Assembly: GCA_022566355.1 (NCBI GenBank)
Contig: JADFJB010000032.1
Span: forward strand, 1 to 37,846
Source of the DNA: a candidate division KSB1 bacterium
GTDB taxonomy: Bacteria; Zhuqueibacterota; JdFR-76; DREG01
Direction of reading: 5' to 3'
DNA: 37,846 bases
The notes beneath the pieces are model-generated. The model was not told where the DNA came from and did not search any database. It was given only the letters and a program-made list of their open reading frames with translations. Of the stretch, positions 1-7,900 are shown piece by piece. The translations under genes were made by a program, and so were the position numbers. Position 1 is the first letter of the stretch. Each line of letters begins with the position of its first letter.

Positions 1-398
1 TAATTGTCATTCAGGATGAATCTATTTCCATAAAAAGGAAATAGTAAAATCGTAAGTATAAATTAGTTGTAAAATAGATCCCTACTGGATGACAGTGATA
101 AGGTTTATGAATAGATCAAGTTAATTATTTTAAATTGTAATCAGGTAAAAAATGGATCGAGAAAAAATTATCAGTAAATTTTTAACGTCTGGCGTAATTT
201 TACATGTATGTTAATTGATATAATGTAAAATGCAACTGTTTTTATGACATGACAATTAAGAATAAATTTACCCCCGATCCCAATCAGAAGCTTCTCCCTG
301 GTCTTTTTTGTACCATTAGAATTTCCTTGTGAGTTGTGGCTAAAATGTTAAATTGACTGCAGCAACGATTCAATCTCACTAAAATCAGGAATCTCCAA
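1..398. other. Intergenic, AT-rich, with one dispersed repeat copy
   Basis: No gene is supported here. The only reading frame over its end lies opposite the amidohydrolase start and shows no family resemblance. The stretch is AT-rich and holds one copy of a dispersed repeat (91-127) that recurs at 3651-3686 and, inverted, near the right end of the window. A probable Shine-Dalgarno (AGGA, about 8 bases before the ATG at 399) closes the region. No convincing promoter could be picked by eye. Confidence 0.5.
91..127 (+). repeat. Dispersed repeat family A, copy 1
   Basis: A 36-37 base segment containing ACAGTGATAAGGTTTATG followed by a TCAAGTTAATTA tail. It matches 3651-3686 with two mismatches over 36 bases and matches the reverse complement of 37571-37604 with about one mismatch. 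All copies are intergenic. Function unknown; most likely part of a longer dispersed element. Confidence 0.75.
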
Positions 399-2024
399 AT
401 GAAAGTTAAACTCTTTTTTTTCGCTCTTTCTTTAACATTCTCAAACCTTCTTTTCGCCCAATCTTCGTTGGACGAATTGCCTGCAAGTGATGGACAAGGC
501 CCGTATGATAGACTCGTCATTCGTGGGGCAACCATGATCGAAGGCTCAGGCGCACCTGCCATTGGCCCTGTCGATATTGTTGTCGAGAATGATAAGATTG
601 TGCAGATCCGGGTGGTTGGCTATCCCGGACTTCCAATAGATGAGAAACGCAGACCGGATGCCGGAGATCGGGAAATTGATGCTCATGGCATGTATGTCCT
701 GCCCGGATTTATTGATATGCATGGTCATCCGCATACCAGCGAATCGGGCCAGGGTGTTCCCCTTGAGTATGTCCTGAAATTGTGGCTCGCCCATGGCATA
801 ACCACTTCACGCGTTGTAGGTGCAAAAGGCGTGGATTGGATCATCGATTTACAAAAGCGCAGCAATAACAACAAAGTTACGGCGCCGCGGATCGTTGCCT
901 ACCCGGTTTTTGGGCAGGATTTCGGGCGGTCGATTTTAACATCCGAGGACGCCCGGGAGTGGGTACAATGGGTTAAAAAAAGGGGAGCAAACGGCATTAA
1001 GTTTTTTGGCGCGCCACCGGAAATTATGAGGGCAGCACTGGATGAAGCCGGCAAGCAGGGACTCGGAACAACCGAGCACCATGCCCAGCTTAATGTTACG
1101 CGGATGAATGTTCTGACCACCGCCGCCCTGGGTCTGACTTCAATGGAGCACTGGTACGGATTACCGGAAGCGCTTTTTGAAGACAAAGTAATTCAGGATT
1201 ATCCCCTTGATTATAATTATCAAAATGAGCAGCATCGTTTTGGCGAAGCCGGTCGATTATGGAAACAGGCTGCCAAACCATTTAGCGATCACTGGAATGC
1301 TGTGATGAATTCTCTTCTGAAATTTAATTTCACCATCGATCCTACCTTCATCGCGTACCTGGCAAGCCGCGATCTCATGCGGCAAAGTCGGAACGAATGG
1401 CACGCAATTTATACGATGCCGTCACTTTGGAATTACTATCGGCCAAGTCGCGCGGCGCACGGATCCTATTGGTTTTATTGGACAACATCCGACGAAATTG
1501 CCTGGAAAGAAAATTTCCGGCTCTGGATGACATTTGTCAACGAGTACAAAAATCGCGGCGGAAAAGTCACGTTGGGGAGTGATTCCGGCTACATTTATAA
1601 TCTCTACGGTTTCGGCTACATCCAGGAAATGGAGCTGATGCAGGAAGCAGGATTCCATCCCCTGGAGGTGATTCGCTCCGCTACCATTTTAGCCGCTGAA
1701 ACGATGAAACTTGATCATGAAATCGGAACCATACAGGTCGGTAAAAAGGCGGATTTCGTCATTGTATCGGAAAATCCGCTGCAGAATTTGAAGGTACTTT
1801 ATGGTACCGGAGCTATTCGTTTAAACGATGAGACCGGCGAAGTTGAGAAAGTAGGTGGCGTGAAATGGACCATTAAAAATGGCATCGTTTTTGATGCGAA
1901 AAAGCTGCTGTCGGATGTTCGCTCTATGGTTGAATCTGCAAAGGAAGAAGCCGGAATACCAGCTGGTCCAATGCCGATGTTCATCGAAACGAAACCTCAA
2001 TTTTTTAATGAACAAAAAGAATAA
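399..2024 (+). CDS. Secreted metal-dependent amidohydrolase
   Basis: A 541-residue amidohydrolase-superfamily protein of the imidazolonepropionase-like/prolidase-like group, which hydrolyses amide or cyclic C-N bonds at a metal centre. Residues 1-20 form a signal peptide ending LLFAQ, so it acts in the periplasm or outside. A small beta-domain precedes the TIM barrel. The barrel shows the strand-1 metal motif HGHPH (H108, H110) after LPGFIDM, a candidate Lys ligand in IKFFG (K201), His candidates H227/H228 and H251, and the late Asp in LGSDSG (D395). The C-terminal IGTIQVGKKADFVIV stretch closes the beta-domain, as in the family. AGGA lies 8 bases before the ATG. The gene stands alone. The substrate cannot be read from sequence; a dipeptidase or a lactamase/imidazolone-type hydrolase is possible. 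Confidence 0.9.
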   Translation: MKVKLFFFALSLTFSNLLFAQSSLDELPASDGQGPYDRLVIRGATMIEGSGAPAIGPVDIVVENDKIVQIRVVGYPGLPIDEKRRPDAGDREIDAHGMYVLPGFIDMHGHPHTSESGQGVPLEYVLKLWLAHGITTSRVVGAKGVDWIIDLQKRSNNNKVTAPRIVAYPVFGQDFGRSILTSEDAREWVQWVKKRGANGIKFFGAPPEIMRAALDEAGKQGLGTTEHHAQLNVTRMNVLTTAALGLTSMEHWYGLPEALFEDKVIQDYPLDYNYQNEQHRFGEAGRLWKQAAKPFSDHWNAVMNSLLKFNFTIDPTFIAYLASRDLMRQSRNEWHAIYTMPSLWNYYRPSRAAHGSYWFYWTTSDEIAWKENFRLWMTFVNEYKNRGGKVTLGSDSGYIYNLYGFGYIQEMELMQEAGFHPLEVIRSATILAAETMKLDHEIGTIQVGKKADFVIVSENPLQNLKVLYGTGAIRLNDETGEVEKVGGVKWTIKNGIVFDAKKLLSDVRSMVESAKEEAGIPAGPMPMFIETKPQFFNEQKE

Positions 2025-2194
2025 TGTGTCTATCAGTGAGGTTTAGGTATGGTATTGCCGGGCTGGATGCCAGATGCCAGATAATAAAACAACAAACTAC
2101 AAATAAATTCCAATATCATAAGTTCAATGATCATAGGGTCTCAAAACTTAAATGTTTGGATGCCTTAATTCCCTCTTTTGAGAGAGGAAGAATA

Positions 2195-2210
2195 TCCCGT
2201 CCAGACGGGA
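2195..2210. repeat. Short palindrome TCCCGTC/GACGGGA
   Basis: Perfect 7-base arms TCCCGTC and GACGGGA around CA. It resembles the REP-like palindromes elsewhere in this window. It lies about 170 bases after the amidohydrolase stop, but no T-tract follows, so it is not called a terminator. Confidence 0.6.
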
Positions 2211-2250
2211 GAAGAATCTCTTGATTTTATTGGGTTTATGACAATTCAGA

Positions 2251-2272
2251 GATTTTCAGGGGTGTGTAAAAT
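2251..2272 (+). repeat. 22-base element, exact inverted copy at 35168-35189
   Basis: The block beginning GATTTTCAGGGGTGTG and ending TAAAAT is found as an exact reverse complement at 35168-35189. The GGGGTGTGTAAAATT part resembles ends of IS256-type insertion sequences, but no transposase is near, so that link is only a suggestion. Confidence 0.75.
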
Positions 2273-2282
2273 TAGTGCGGAG

Positions 2283-2298
2283 CCGACATGAATGTCGG
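2283..2298. repeat. Short palindrome CCGACAT/ATGTCGG
   Basis: Perfect 7-base arms CCGACAT and ATGTCGG around GA. It is followed by more low-complexity DNA. It belongs with the REP-like palindromes at 34945-34964 by general shape, with different arm sequence. Confidence 0.55.
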
Positions 2299-2368
2299 TT
2301 TACAACCCCGCTTTATCCATTCTGCCCTTCTCTGTTCTCGTCTTTTCCTTTTACCTTTTACCTTGTCA

Positions 2369-2386
2369 CTTTGTTACTTTGTTACT
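2369..2386. repeat. CTTTGTTA tandem, exact inverted copy at 34744-34761
   Basis: Two tandem units of CTTTGTTA plus CT (18 bases). The exact reverse complement is at 34744-34761. Both copies sit in larger low-complexity blocks that also share a pyrimidine/purine-rich CTCC or GGAG run, so the similarity extends loosely over more than 100 bases. Confidence 0.6.
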
Positions 2387-2442
2387 CTAGGCTTAATTTT
2401 TTATCTCCCTTTCTCCTTTTCTCCTTTCTCCGTTCTCCTCAG

Positions 2443-3381
2443 TTAGTTGCTCTGGTATTCCTTTGTTCTATCTTTCCTGCGGGCAAGCTCACTGGTGTAG
2501 TGTTTACCAAGTTTATCAGCATGTTTACGAACCCAGCCAGTTAGTTTTGTTTCTCCTGCAGGAGGTGAGTCCACGGCAAGAAGGCCGGCCATCAATCCCT
2601 TGATTTCTTCACGAGTTATCATTACATCACCAACGCACTTGCCGAGAATCCAGCCGGCGATAAACCCAACAGATGGAGGTACAGAAATAATAAGTCTTTT
2701 CTTTCCGATTATCTCACCAATAACTTTGACTAACTTTCTGTAGGTGAAGGTTTCCGGACCGATGGCATCTATAAAAACATTGTCTCGCTTAGCCCCTTGC
2801 TCGACGGCAAGGGAAGCCATATCGTCCACATAGATTGGTTGTAGACGGGACTCACCACTTCCGAACACACCAAACACTGGGAGCCGTCGCAAGGCCCACG
2901 CAATGTTGTTGATAAGTATGTCCTCTTTTCCAAACAGGACTGTTGGGCGAAGTATAGCGTGTGAAACACCTGAATCTATCAACGCTCGTTCGAGTTTCGC
3001 TTTTCCGCTGAAGTACTCTAGCGGTGAATCTTCAGACGGGTTCGTTATGCTAACATGGACAATTCGTTCAACATTAGCAGCTTTAGCTGCATCAAACAAA
3101 ACCATGGTGTTTCTGACTGCATCAGCATGCTGGAACAACTTATGATTGAATCGAACCCAGTATGTGTTATAAAGTACGGATACACCTTGAAGCGATTTTG
3201 CAAGTACTTCTGGCTTGTCAAAGTTGAACGGGTATGGCTTAACTCGACCATTGAACGGATTCGCACGATTAACAGAATTGGTCAAAGTGATGACTTTGTG
3301 ACCTCGATCAAGAAGTCGCTTAGCAATATACTTTCCTGAATATCCGAAAGCGCCCGTTACTGCATGTAGAGTCTTTTTCAT
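2443..3381 (-). CDS. NAD(P)-binding SDR/NmrA-like protein
   Basis: A 312-residue atypical/extended short-chain dehydrogenase of the NAD-dependent epimerase / NmrA-like group. The Rossmann signature GAFGYSG (G10, G13, G16) is at the N-terminus, followed by a typical VSITNPSEDSPLEYFSGKAKLE segment with Tyr and Lys in the place of the SDR YxxxK-like region, ILRPTVLFG, and IYVDDMA in the substrate-binding half. There is no signal peptide, so it is cytoplasmic. Candidate roles are an oxidoreductase/epimerase or a redox-sensing nucleotide-binding protein related to the NDUFA9-like complex I subunit. The substrate is not predictable. It is transcribed alone, convergent with the amidohydrolase. Its last codons run into the pyrimidine-rich repeat block, so the C-terminal residues may be less conserved. 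Confidence 0.85.
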   Translation of the reverse strand: MKKTLHAVTGAFGYSGKYIAKRLLDRGHKVITLTNSVNRANPFNGRVKPYPFNFDKPEVLAKSLQGVSVLYNTYWVRFNHKLFQHADAVRNTMVLFDAAKAANVERIVHVSITNPSEDSPLEYFSGKAKLERALIDSGVSHAILRPTVLFGKEDILINNIAWALRRLPVFGVFGSGESRLQPIYVDDMASLAVEQGAKRDNVFIDAIGPETFTYRKLVKVIGEIIGKKRLIISVPPSVGFIAGWILGKCVGDVMITREEIKGLMAGLLAVDSPPAGETKLTGWVRKHADKLGKHYTSELARRKDRTKEYQSN

Positions 3382-3784
3382 GCTCTCCTGTAACTAACTC
3401 GTTAGAGGCTAGAGATTAAAGACTAGGAAAAGAAACAGAGGCACAAAGAAAAAACTCTGCAGGATTCTCTAATCTCTATCCTCTTGAGGTATAAGGTATA
3501 AACAAATTACAAATTACAATACACAAATAACAAATAAATCACAAAGACGAAATTTCAAATTACCAGACATGGGCGGGATCTATTTCCATACATTTGAAAA
3601 AGCTGCATGATAGGCATAAAAATATATTAAAAAGATCATTTCCTCGATTAACAGTGATAAGGTTTATGGATAGTTCAAGTTAATTACAAATGCTTGATTC
3701 TGATCTTTGCTTGAATTAATTTTTATTCGATTTCGAACAAGAAATTCATCAATAAGTACGATAGATCAGGATTCATCAATAAAC
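3382..3784. other. Low-complexity intergenic region
   Basis: No gene is supported. A TTG-initiated extension of the downstream reading frame covers the right end but does not resemble NadE. The DNA holds a degenerate A-rich text (tandem-like ACAAATTAC, AACAAATAA words at about 3500-3545), a CAGAGGCACAAAG word shared with 34.73 kb, and repeat family A copy 2 at 3651-3686. Confidence 0.6.
3651..3686 (+). repeat. Dispersed repeat family A, copy 2
   Basis: Same segment as 91-127 in the same orientation, with two substitutions in 36 bases. It lies about 100 bases upstream of the nadE start, so it is in the likely promoter or leader region. No function is evident. Confidence 0.75.
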
Positions 3785-5437
3785 ATGAAACTTACCCTTG
3801 CTCAACTAAATCCTATCATCGGAGATATTTCCGGGAATGTTGAACGGCTGAAAGAGGTTGTTGCCGAAAGTTCTTCGCAAGCATCCGATCTGGTTGTTTT
3901 CCCGGAGCTTTACCTGTGTGGTTATCCCCCAAAAGATTTGCTGGAGTATTCATCCTTTTTGGACCGATTGGATGACGCCGTTCAGGAAATTATTGAATTT
4001 TCCAGCTCGTTTCCCGATGCGGGAATTTTAGTTGGCGTGCCGAGAAGGACAAAAGAGAATTATGGTAAAGGATTAACCAATTCGGCTTTACTCATTTGTG
4101 CCGGAAAGGAAATTGCCCGGGTGAATAAATGTTTGTTGCCAACCTATGATGTTTTCGATGAAGCACGATATTTTGATGCTGCCACTGATGTTAAACCCAT
4201 TGAGTTTAAAGGAGAAAGCCTGGGGATTTCCATTTGTGAAGATGCATGGAATGAATCACAATTCTGGCAGCGGCCACTTTATTCTTTTGATCCGGTTGAA
4301 CGGCTAGCCGAAAAGGGCGCAACTCTTTTGATTAACCTTTCGGCCGCGCCTTTCTCCCTTGGCCGGGATGAGATTCGATTTGGGTTGTCCCAGAGTCATG
4401 CTCGCCGGTTCAATCTTCCATTTATAATGGTGAATCAAACAGGGGCGCAAGATGAGTTGATTTATGACGGCACCAGCATCGCCATTGATAAAAATGGTGA
4501 TCTGATTATAGCCTTGGAACCGTTTGAACCTGGGATGAAAACCATCGATTTAAACGGAAATATGCCCACAAAAGAATTCAAACCTTTGGACAAAATAGAT
4601 TCCATCCATAAAGCTCTTGTATTGGGTGTTCGGGATTATGTTAAAAAATGCAAATTCAGTGATGTGTTGATGGGTTTATCCGGTGGCATTGATTCGGCGG
4701 TAACTTGTGTTTTGGCCGTTGCTGCATTGGGAAAAGAGAGAGTAACCGGTGTTACCATGCCATCGGTTTTTTCTTCCGAAGGCAGCATCAAAGATTCGGA
4801 GATATTGGCTGCAAATCTCGGCATCTCCTTCAAAACAATTCCAATCCGCGATATTCACCAGCAATATATAAAAGATTTACAACCCAGTTTTGCCAATAAG
4901 CAGCAAGATGTTACGGAAGAAAATATCCAGGCCCGAATTCGTGGGAATATCTTAATGGCATTATCGAATAAGTTTGGCAGCCTCGTGCTTTCTACCGGCA
5001 ATAAGAGCGAGTTGGCCATGGGGTATTGCACACTCTATGGCGACATGAGTGGGGGACTTGCGGTTCTCTCGGATGTGCCCAAAACCATGGTTTACCAACT
5101 GGCACGCTTTATCAATGGTAAAAAAGAAATCATCCCAGCTGAAATTCTTACAAAAGCGCCTTCTGCCGAATTGCGTCCCGGTCAAAAGGACCAGGATTCA
5201 CTGCCACCCTATGAAATTTTAGACGGAATACTGGAAATGTACCTTGAGCAAAAAAAATCCACGGCAGAGATTGTTGCCGCCGGCTATGATAAAGACACCA
5301 CAATGTTTGTTATCAAGACGGTTAATGCCAATGAATATAAACGCCGCCAGGCAGCGCCGGGATTAAAGCTCACATCCAAGGCTTTTGGTCCCGGCAGGAG
5401 AATGCCTATGGCGGCAAAATATGATTTTAAACAATAG
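3785..5437 (+). CDS. nadE: Glutamine-dependent NAD+ synthetase
   Basis: A 550-residue two-domain enzyme that makes NAD+ from deamido-NAD+, ATP and glutamine, the last step of NAD synthesis. Residues 1-250 are a nitrilase-type glutaminase domain with the Glu-Lys-Cys triad visible: E41 in VFPELYLCGYPP, K115 in VNKCLLPTYDVF, C151 in SICEDAWN. Residues 275-550 are the synthetase domain with the PP-loop SGGIDS (299-304) and the STGNKSELAMGYCTLYGDM segment. Length matches bacterial two-domain NadE. The ATG at 3785 is chosen because the family starts with MKLTLAQLNP. The longer frame begins at a TTG and adds 26 unrelated residues. The UPF0173 gene follows after about 140 bases with its own strong ribosome site. 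Confidence 0.97.
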   Translation: MKLTLAQLNPIIGDISGNVERLKEVVAESSSQASDLVVFPELYLCGYPPKDLLEYSSFLDRLDDAVQEIIEFSSSFPDAGILVGVPRRTKENYGKGLTNSALLICAGKEIARVNKCLLPTYDVFDEARYFDAATDVKPIEFKGESLGISICEDAWNESQFWQRPLYSFDPVERLAEKGATLLINLSAAPFSLGRDEIRFGLSQSHARRFNLPFIMVNQTGAQDELIYDGTSIAIDKNGDLIIALEPFEPGMKTIDLNGNMPTKEFKPLDKIDSIHKALVLGVRDYVKKCKFSDVLMGLSGGIDSAVTCVLAVAALGKERVTGVTMPSVFSSEGSIKDSEILAANLGISFKTIPIRDIHQQYIKDLQPSFANKQQDVTEENIQARIRGNILMALSNKFGSLVLSTGNKSELAMGYCTLYGDMSGGLAVLSDVPKTMVYQLARFINGKKEIIPAEILTKAPSAELRPGQKDQDSLPPYEILDGILEMYLEQKKSTAEIVAAGYDKDTTMFVIKTVNANEYKRRQAAPGLKLTSKAFGPGRRMPMAAKYDFKQ

Positions 5438-5465
5438 CTGATTGAACTGCAAAAAGTGCATAAAC

Positions 5466-5495
5466 AGTGCCCTGAGCGGAAGTCGAAGGGGCGCT
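5466..5495. repeat. REP-like palindrome with TGAGCGGAAGTCGAAG core
   Basis: Arms AGTGCCC and GGGCGCT pair with one G-U wobble around TGAGCGGAAGTCGAAG. This closely resembles the CCTGAGCGnAGTCGAAGG repeat that is scattered in many bacterial genomes. It is nested inside a wider inverted repeat AACTGCAAA (5445-5453) / TTTGCAGTT (5533-5541). It lies between nadE and the UPF0173 gene. Confidence 0.7.
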
Positions 5496-5576
5496 GACGG
5501 GATCAGAAGATAGTAGCGCGATAATACTTCTCTTTGCAGTTTACTCATAATTCATTTTGATGTAAAGGAGGTCTTC

Positions 5577-6266
5577 ATGCCAACATTAACTTATTTAGGA
5601 CATTCAGCTTTTTTATTGGAGGGCGGAGGCACGAAAATGGCGATCGATCCATTTTTAACCGGCAATCCGTTGGCCGCTAAGCAAGCCGATGAAATTGAAG
5701 TAGAATGGATCTACCTGACCCATGGTCATAACGATCATTTTGGCGATGTGTTGACCATAGCAAAAGCCAACAATGCAACCATTATTGCACCCTTCGAATT
5801 AGCAACATATTGTGAATCTAAAGGGTCCCAGATTCATCCCATGCATATCGGCGGCGCCCACGAGTTTCCGTTTGGCCGCCTGAAATTAACCATTGCTCAT
5901 CATGGCTCGGCATTTATAGAAGAAAACGGCACCATCGTTTATTGTGGCAATCCCAGTGGTGGATTAATCACCATGGATGGTAAGACCTTATATCATGCGG
6001 GTGATACGGCTTTGTTTTATGATATGAAATTGATCGGGGAAATGAATACCATAGACTTAGCTGCTCTGCCGATAGGCGATAATTTTACTATGGGCATCGA
6101 TGATGCGGTTACGGCAACGGAATACATCAAACCAGGAAAAGTAATTCCCATCCATTACAACACATTCGATGTCATAAAAGTCAATCCATCTGAATTCGTC
6201 GAAAAAGTCCAGGCAAAAGGATTTGATGGGCAGGTAATGGAGCCGGGGGATGTGATTGAGTATTAG
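5577..6266 (+). CDS. UPF0173-type metal-dependent hydrolase
   Basis: A 229-residue metallo-beta-lactamase-fold protein of the UPF0173 family. It starts MPTLTYLGHSAFLLE and carries the metal motif HGHNDH (H49, H51, D53, H54), then an AHHGSAF segment, YHAGDTALFYDM (Asp ligand), and a late PIHYNTF His. This full ligand set supports an active two-metal hydrolase. The physiological substrate of the family is unknown. No signal peptide, so it is cytoplasmic. The start is fixed by AAAGGAGGT ending 4 bases before the ATG. It follows nadE after about 140 bases that contain a REP-like palindrome, so it may be transcribed with it. Confidence 0.93.
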   Translation: MPTLTYLGHSAFLLEGGGTKMAIDPFLTGNPLAAKQADEIEVEWIYLTHGHNDHFGDVLTIAKANNATIIAPFELATYCESKGSQIHPMHIGGAHEFPFGRLKLTIAHHGSAFIEENGTIVYCGNPSGGLITMDGKTLYHAGDTALFYDMKLIGEMNTIDLAALPIGDNFTMGIDDAVTATEYIKPGKVIPIHYNTFDVIKVNPSEFVEKVQAKGFDGQVMEPGDVIEY

Positions 6267-6671
6267 TGAGGATTGGGTTAATCTTTGAGCCTTTTCTGCA
6301 TAAAGTTTGATTCTAAAATTGTGTGTGTTTTTCTACTGTAGATAATCCAAAGCAAAGAATAACGGTAGGGTATTATCATTTCTGTTTTTAAGTACTGAAG
6401 TAAAATTAGCACTAATTTTTATTGATTCCCCGAGGCACTTCATACCCAAGTGCTAACCATTTTTTTAACTTGACAAAAAAGAACTTTGTGGTTATCTTCG
6501 GTTAATTCCTCAATACAATAATCCATTTGGGAATCCATGGAAACCTTGAACTACAACAACCTCAAATTATCACAATGATGGTTGAACTACGATGATTTAT
6601 ACACATGTTATCAATATAGGGCGTTTAGGGGTTAGGAGCCCTACGAATAACACGATGTAGTTATGAGACGG

Positions 6672-6805
6672 TATTACGCAACATGCAATATTGTGGCATA
6701 ATACACAATGAGGAAACAACTAAATGTATAGATTACTTTTTAAAAACCAACTGGTTATACATCAAACTAATGTTGGTATTATAGAACACAGCCCGTTGCG
6801 TAATA
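6672..6805. repeat. Inverted-repeat-bounded 134-base segment (MITE-like)
   Basis: TATTACGCAAC and its exact reverse complement GTTGCGTAATA bound a 134-base non-coding segment. The shape suits a miniature inverted-repeat element or a relic of one. No clear target-site duplication was seen next to the ends, and no related transposase is in the window. Confidence 0.45.
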
Positions 6806-6811
6806 TCTAAA

Positions 6812-6845
6812 TTATGTGTCACATATTATTATGTTGGACACATAA
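6812..6845. promoter_or_regulatory. 9-base dyad before the CcbP-like gene
   Basis: Perfect arms TTATGTGTC and GACACATAA with a 16-base spacer. The right arm overlaps the start of the purine-rich AAAGGA (6844-6849), the best ribosome-site candidate for the ATG at 6863. As RNA the hairpin could hide this site; as DNA it could be an operator. Both are inferences from position. Confidence 0.4.
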
Positions 6846-6862
6846 AGGATACGGTGCATAGT

Positions 6863-7231
6863 ATGGGCAGAATTCCAGAGGATGCAGATAAAGAATATCG
6901 GATTCATGATGAGGCCGTTGTTAACGCATATGGAGAAGAAGAACGAGCAATGGGTTGGTATTACTACATGGATGACAAGCTTCATTGTCCTTTTAATGCG
7001 AAATGTATTGCAAAACGTAGAATTTCACCTTGACAAGAGGGAGAAGACGTTGAAGTTCAAGGGATGGCTCCAGAAGATGAAAGTATGAAGGAAATCTTTG
7101 TTGAGATTAATTGGCAAGGGAGATCATTCGCAGTACCTTTAGCACAATTAAAAGCGATTGACGTTGATGATGAGACGCAGGAAGCAATTGAAGACTGGCA
7201 TTACTGGGTAGGTAGAGGATACCAATATTGA
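6863..7231 (+). pseudogene. CcbP-like calcium-binding protein, in-frame UGA
   Basis: The frame starting MGRIPEDADKEYRIHDEAVV carries the family text AYGEEERAMGWYYYMDDKL, FNAKCIAKRRISP and, after a stop, VEVQGMAPEDES, FAVPLAQLKAIDVDDETQEA and IEDWHYWVGRGYQY. This is the CcbP family of acidic calcium-binding proteins known from cyanobacteria. Codon 57 (7031-7033) is TGA, and the second half continues in exactly the same frame for 65 codons to TGA at 7229-7231, so this is a nonsense change, not a frameshift. Family members, as I recall them, have Leu there (ISPL), so TTA or TTG to TGA is one substitution. The product would be a 56-residue fragment unless read through. The rest of the gene shows no decay, so the stop is recent, suppressed, or a sequence error. 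A DUF2293 gene starts 3 bases after the stop. Confidence 0.75.
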
Positions 7232-7234
7232 CAA

Positions 7235-7900
7235 ATGAAACAAAGTAATGATTTAAAAGTTTTTATTTCAAATCGGGATTTCACATGTGATGATTGTGGT
7301 GAAAAATTTGGACGCAAATCATGGATTACGTTGCAAGAAGAAAAGGGGGCATTGTGTCTAGTATGTGCTGATCTGGATCACCTAATTTTCCTTCCTTCAG
7401 GAGATACAGCACTCACTAGGCGAGCACGAAAATACTCCACGTTAGTTGCTATCGTCTTAAAGTGGAGTCGTGCACGAAAACGGTATGAAAGGCAAGGCTT
7501 GTTAGTTGAAGAACAAGCATTGGATCAAGCTGAAGAGGAATGTTTAGCAGATAGTGAAGTGAGGGATCGTAGAAAAGAACGTGCTGCACAGAAAAGAGCA
7601 GAAATCGATGAGCAGTATGTACAGGTTTTTGCAGAGAAAGTACGTAAACTTTTTCCTGGTTCTCCTCTTGGTAGGGAAAACATTATTGCTGAGCATGCTT
7701 GCTTTAAATACAGTGGTCGTATTGGTCGTACTGAATCAGCTAAAAAACTAGATGAAGAAGCCATACTACTAGCTGTTGTTGCACACATCCGTCATACCGA
7801 AACGAAATATGACGAATTTCTGTCAAAAGGTTATGAGAGGAGAGAAGCCAGAGGCCAAGTAGAGGAGAAGGTTCACAAAATCTTAAGGGAGTGGAAATAG
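7235..7900 (+). CDS. DUF2293 protein with N-terminal Cys4 knuckle
   Basis: A 221-residue protein of unknown function. Residues 17-45 hold two CxxC pairs (C18/C21 and C41/C44) that look like a small zinc ribbon. Residues 60-135 are a highly charged Arg/Glu/Lys helical region. Residues 130-215 match DUF2293, with FPGSPLGRENIIAEHA, SGRIGRT, AVVAHIRHTETKYDEFL and REARGQVEEKV. The zinc knuckle and the basic helices suggest nucleic-acid binding, but that is inference. It begins 3 bases after the CcbP-like stop and probably shares its mRNA. No good Shine-Dalgarno is seen, so it may depend on translational coupling, which the UGA upstream could disturb. Family members I recall are scattered in distant phyla, which suits horizontal transfer. 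Confidence 0.8.
   Translation: MKQSNDLKVFISNRDFTCDDCGEKFGRKSWITLQEEKGALCLVCADLDHLIFLPSGDTALTRRARKYSTLVAIVLKWSRARKRYERQGLLVEEQALDQAEEECLADSEVRDRRKERAAQKRAEIDEQYVQVFAEKVRKLFPGSPLGRENIIAEHACFKYSGRIGRTESAKKLDEEAILLAVVAHIRHTETKYDEFLSKGYERREARGQVEEKVHKILREWK

Larger units (their letters stand above)
2025..2442. other. Repeat-rich intergenic region
   Basis: Short open frames exist but look like translated low-complexity DNA, not genes. The stretch holds tandem ATGCCAG units (about 2066-2082), A-rich degenerate text such as AACAAACTACAAATAAATTCC, two short palindromes (2195-2210, 2283-2298), a 22-base element (2251-2272) repeated inverted at 35168-35189, and a CTTTGTTACT tandem with a pyrimidine-rich run (2369-2440) mirrored near 34.7-34.85 kb. 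Confidence 0.7.
6267..6862. other. Intergenic region with nested inverted repeats
   Basis: No coding region was recognised. It carries an 11-base inverted repeat pair TATTACGCAAC (6672-6682) and GTTGCGTAATA (6795-6805), and a perfect 9-base dyad TTATGTGTC (6812-6820) / GACACATAA (6837-6845) just before the CcbP-like gene. A TTGACA hexamer near 6469 has no good -10 partner, so no promoter is called. Confidence 0.55.

Noticed and set aside
2024-2544. Two short open frames (66 and 89 codons) after the amidohydrolase
   Set aside because: They translate palindromes and pyrimidine-rich repeats; the second overlaps the SDR gene on the other strand.
3707-3784. Extended N-terminus of NadE from a TTG
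   Set aside because: The 26 extra residues are not family-like; the conserved MKLTLAQLNP begins at the ATG at 3785.
6460-6500. TTGACA promoter near 6469
   Set aside because: The hexamer at the right distance (TTATCT) matches the -10 consensus poorly, and the next gene starts almost 400 bases later.
7031-7033. UGA as selenocysteine codon in the CcbP-like gene
   Set aside because: The family has no Cys or Sec at this site as far as I recall, no selenium genes are seen, and no clear stem-loop directly follows the UGA.
6882-7088. 68-codon open frame over the CcbP-like gene
   Set aside because: It is in another frame than the clear CcbP family text and resembles nothing; it is a shadow frame.
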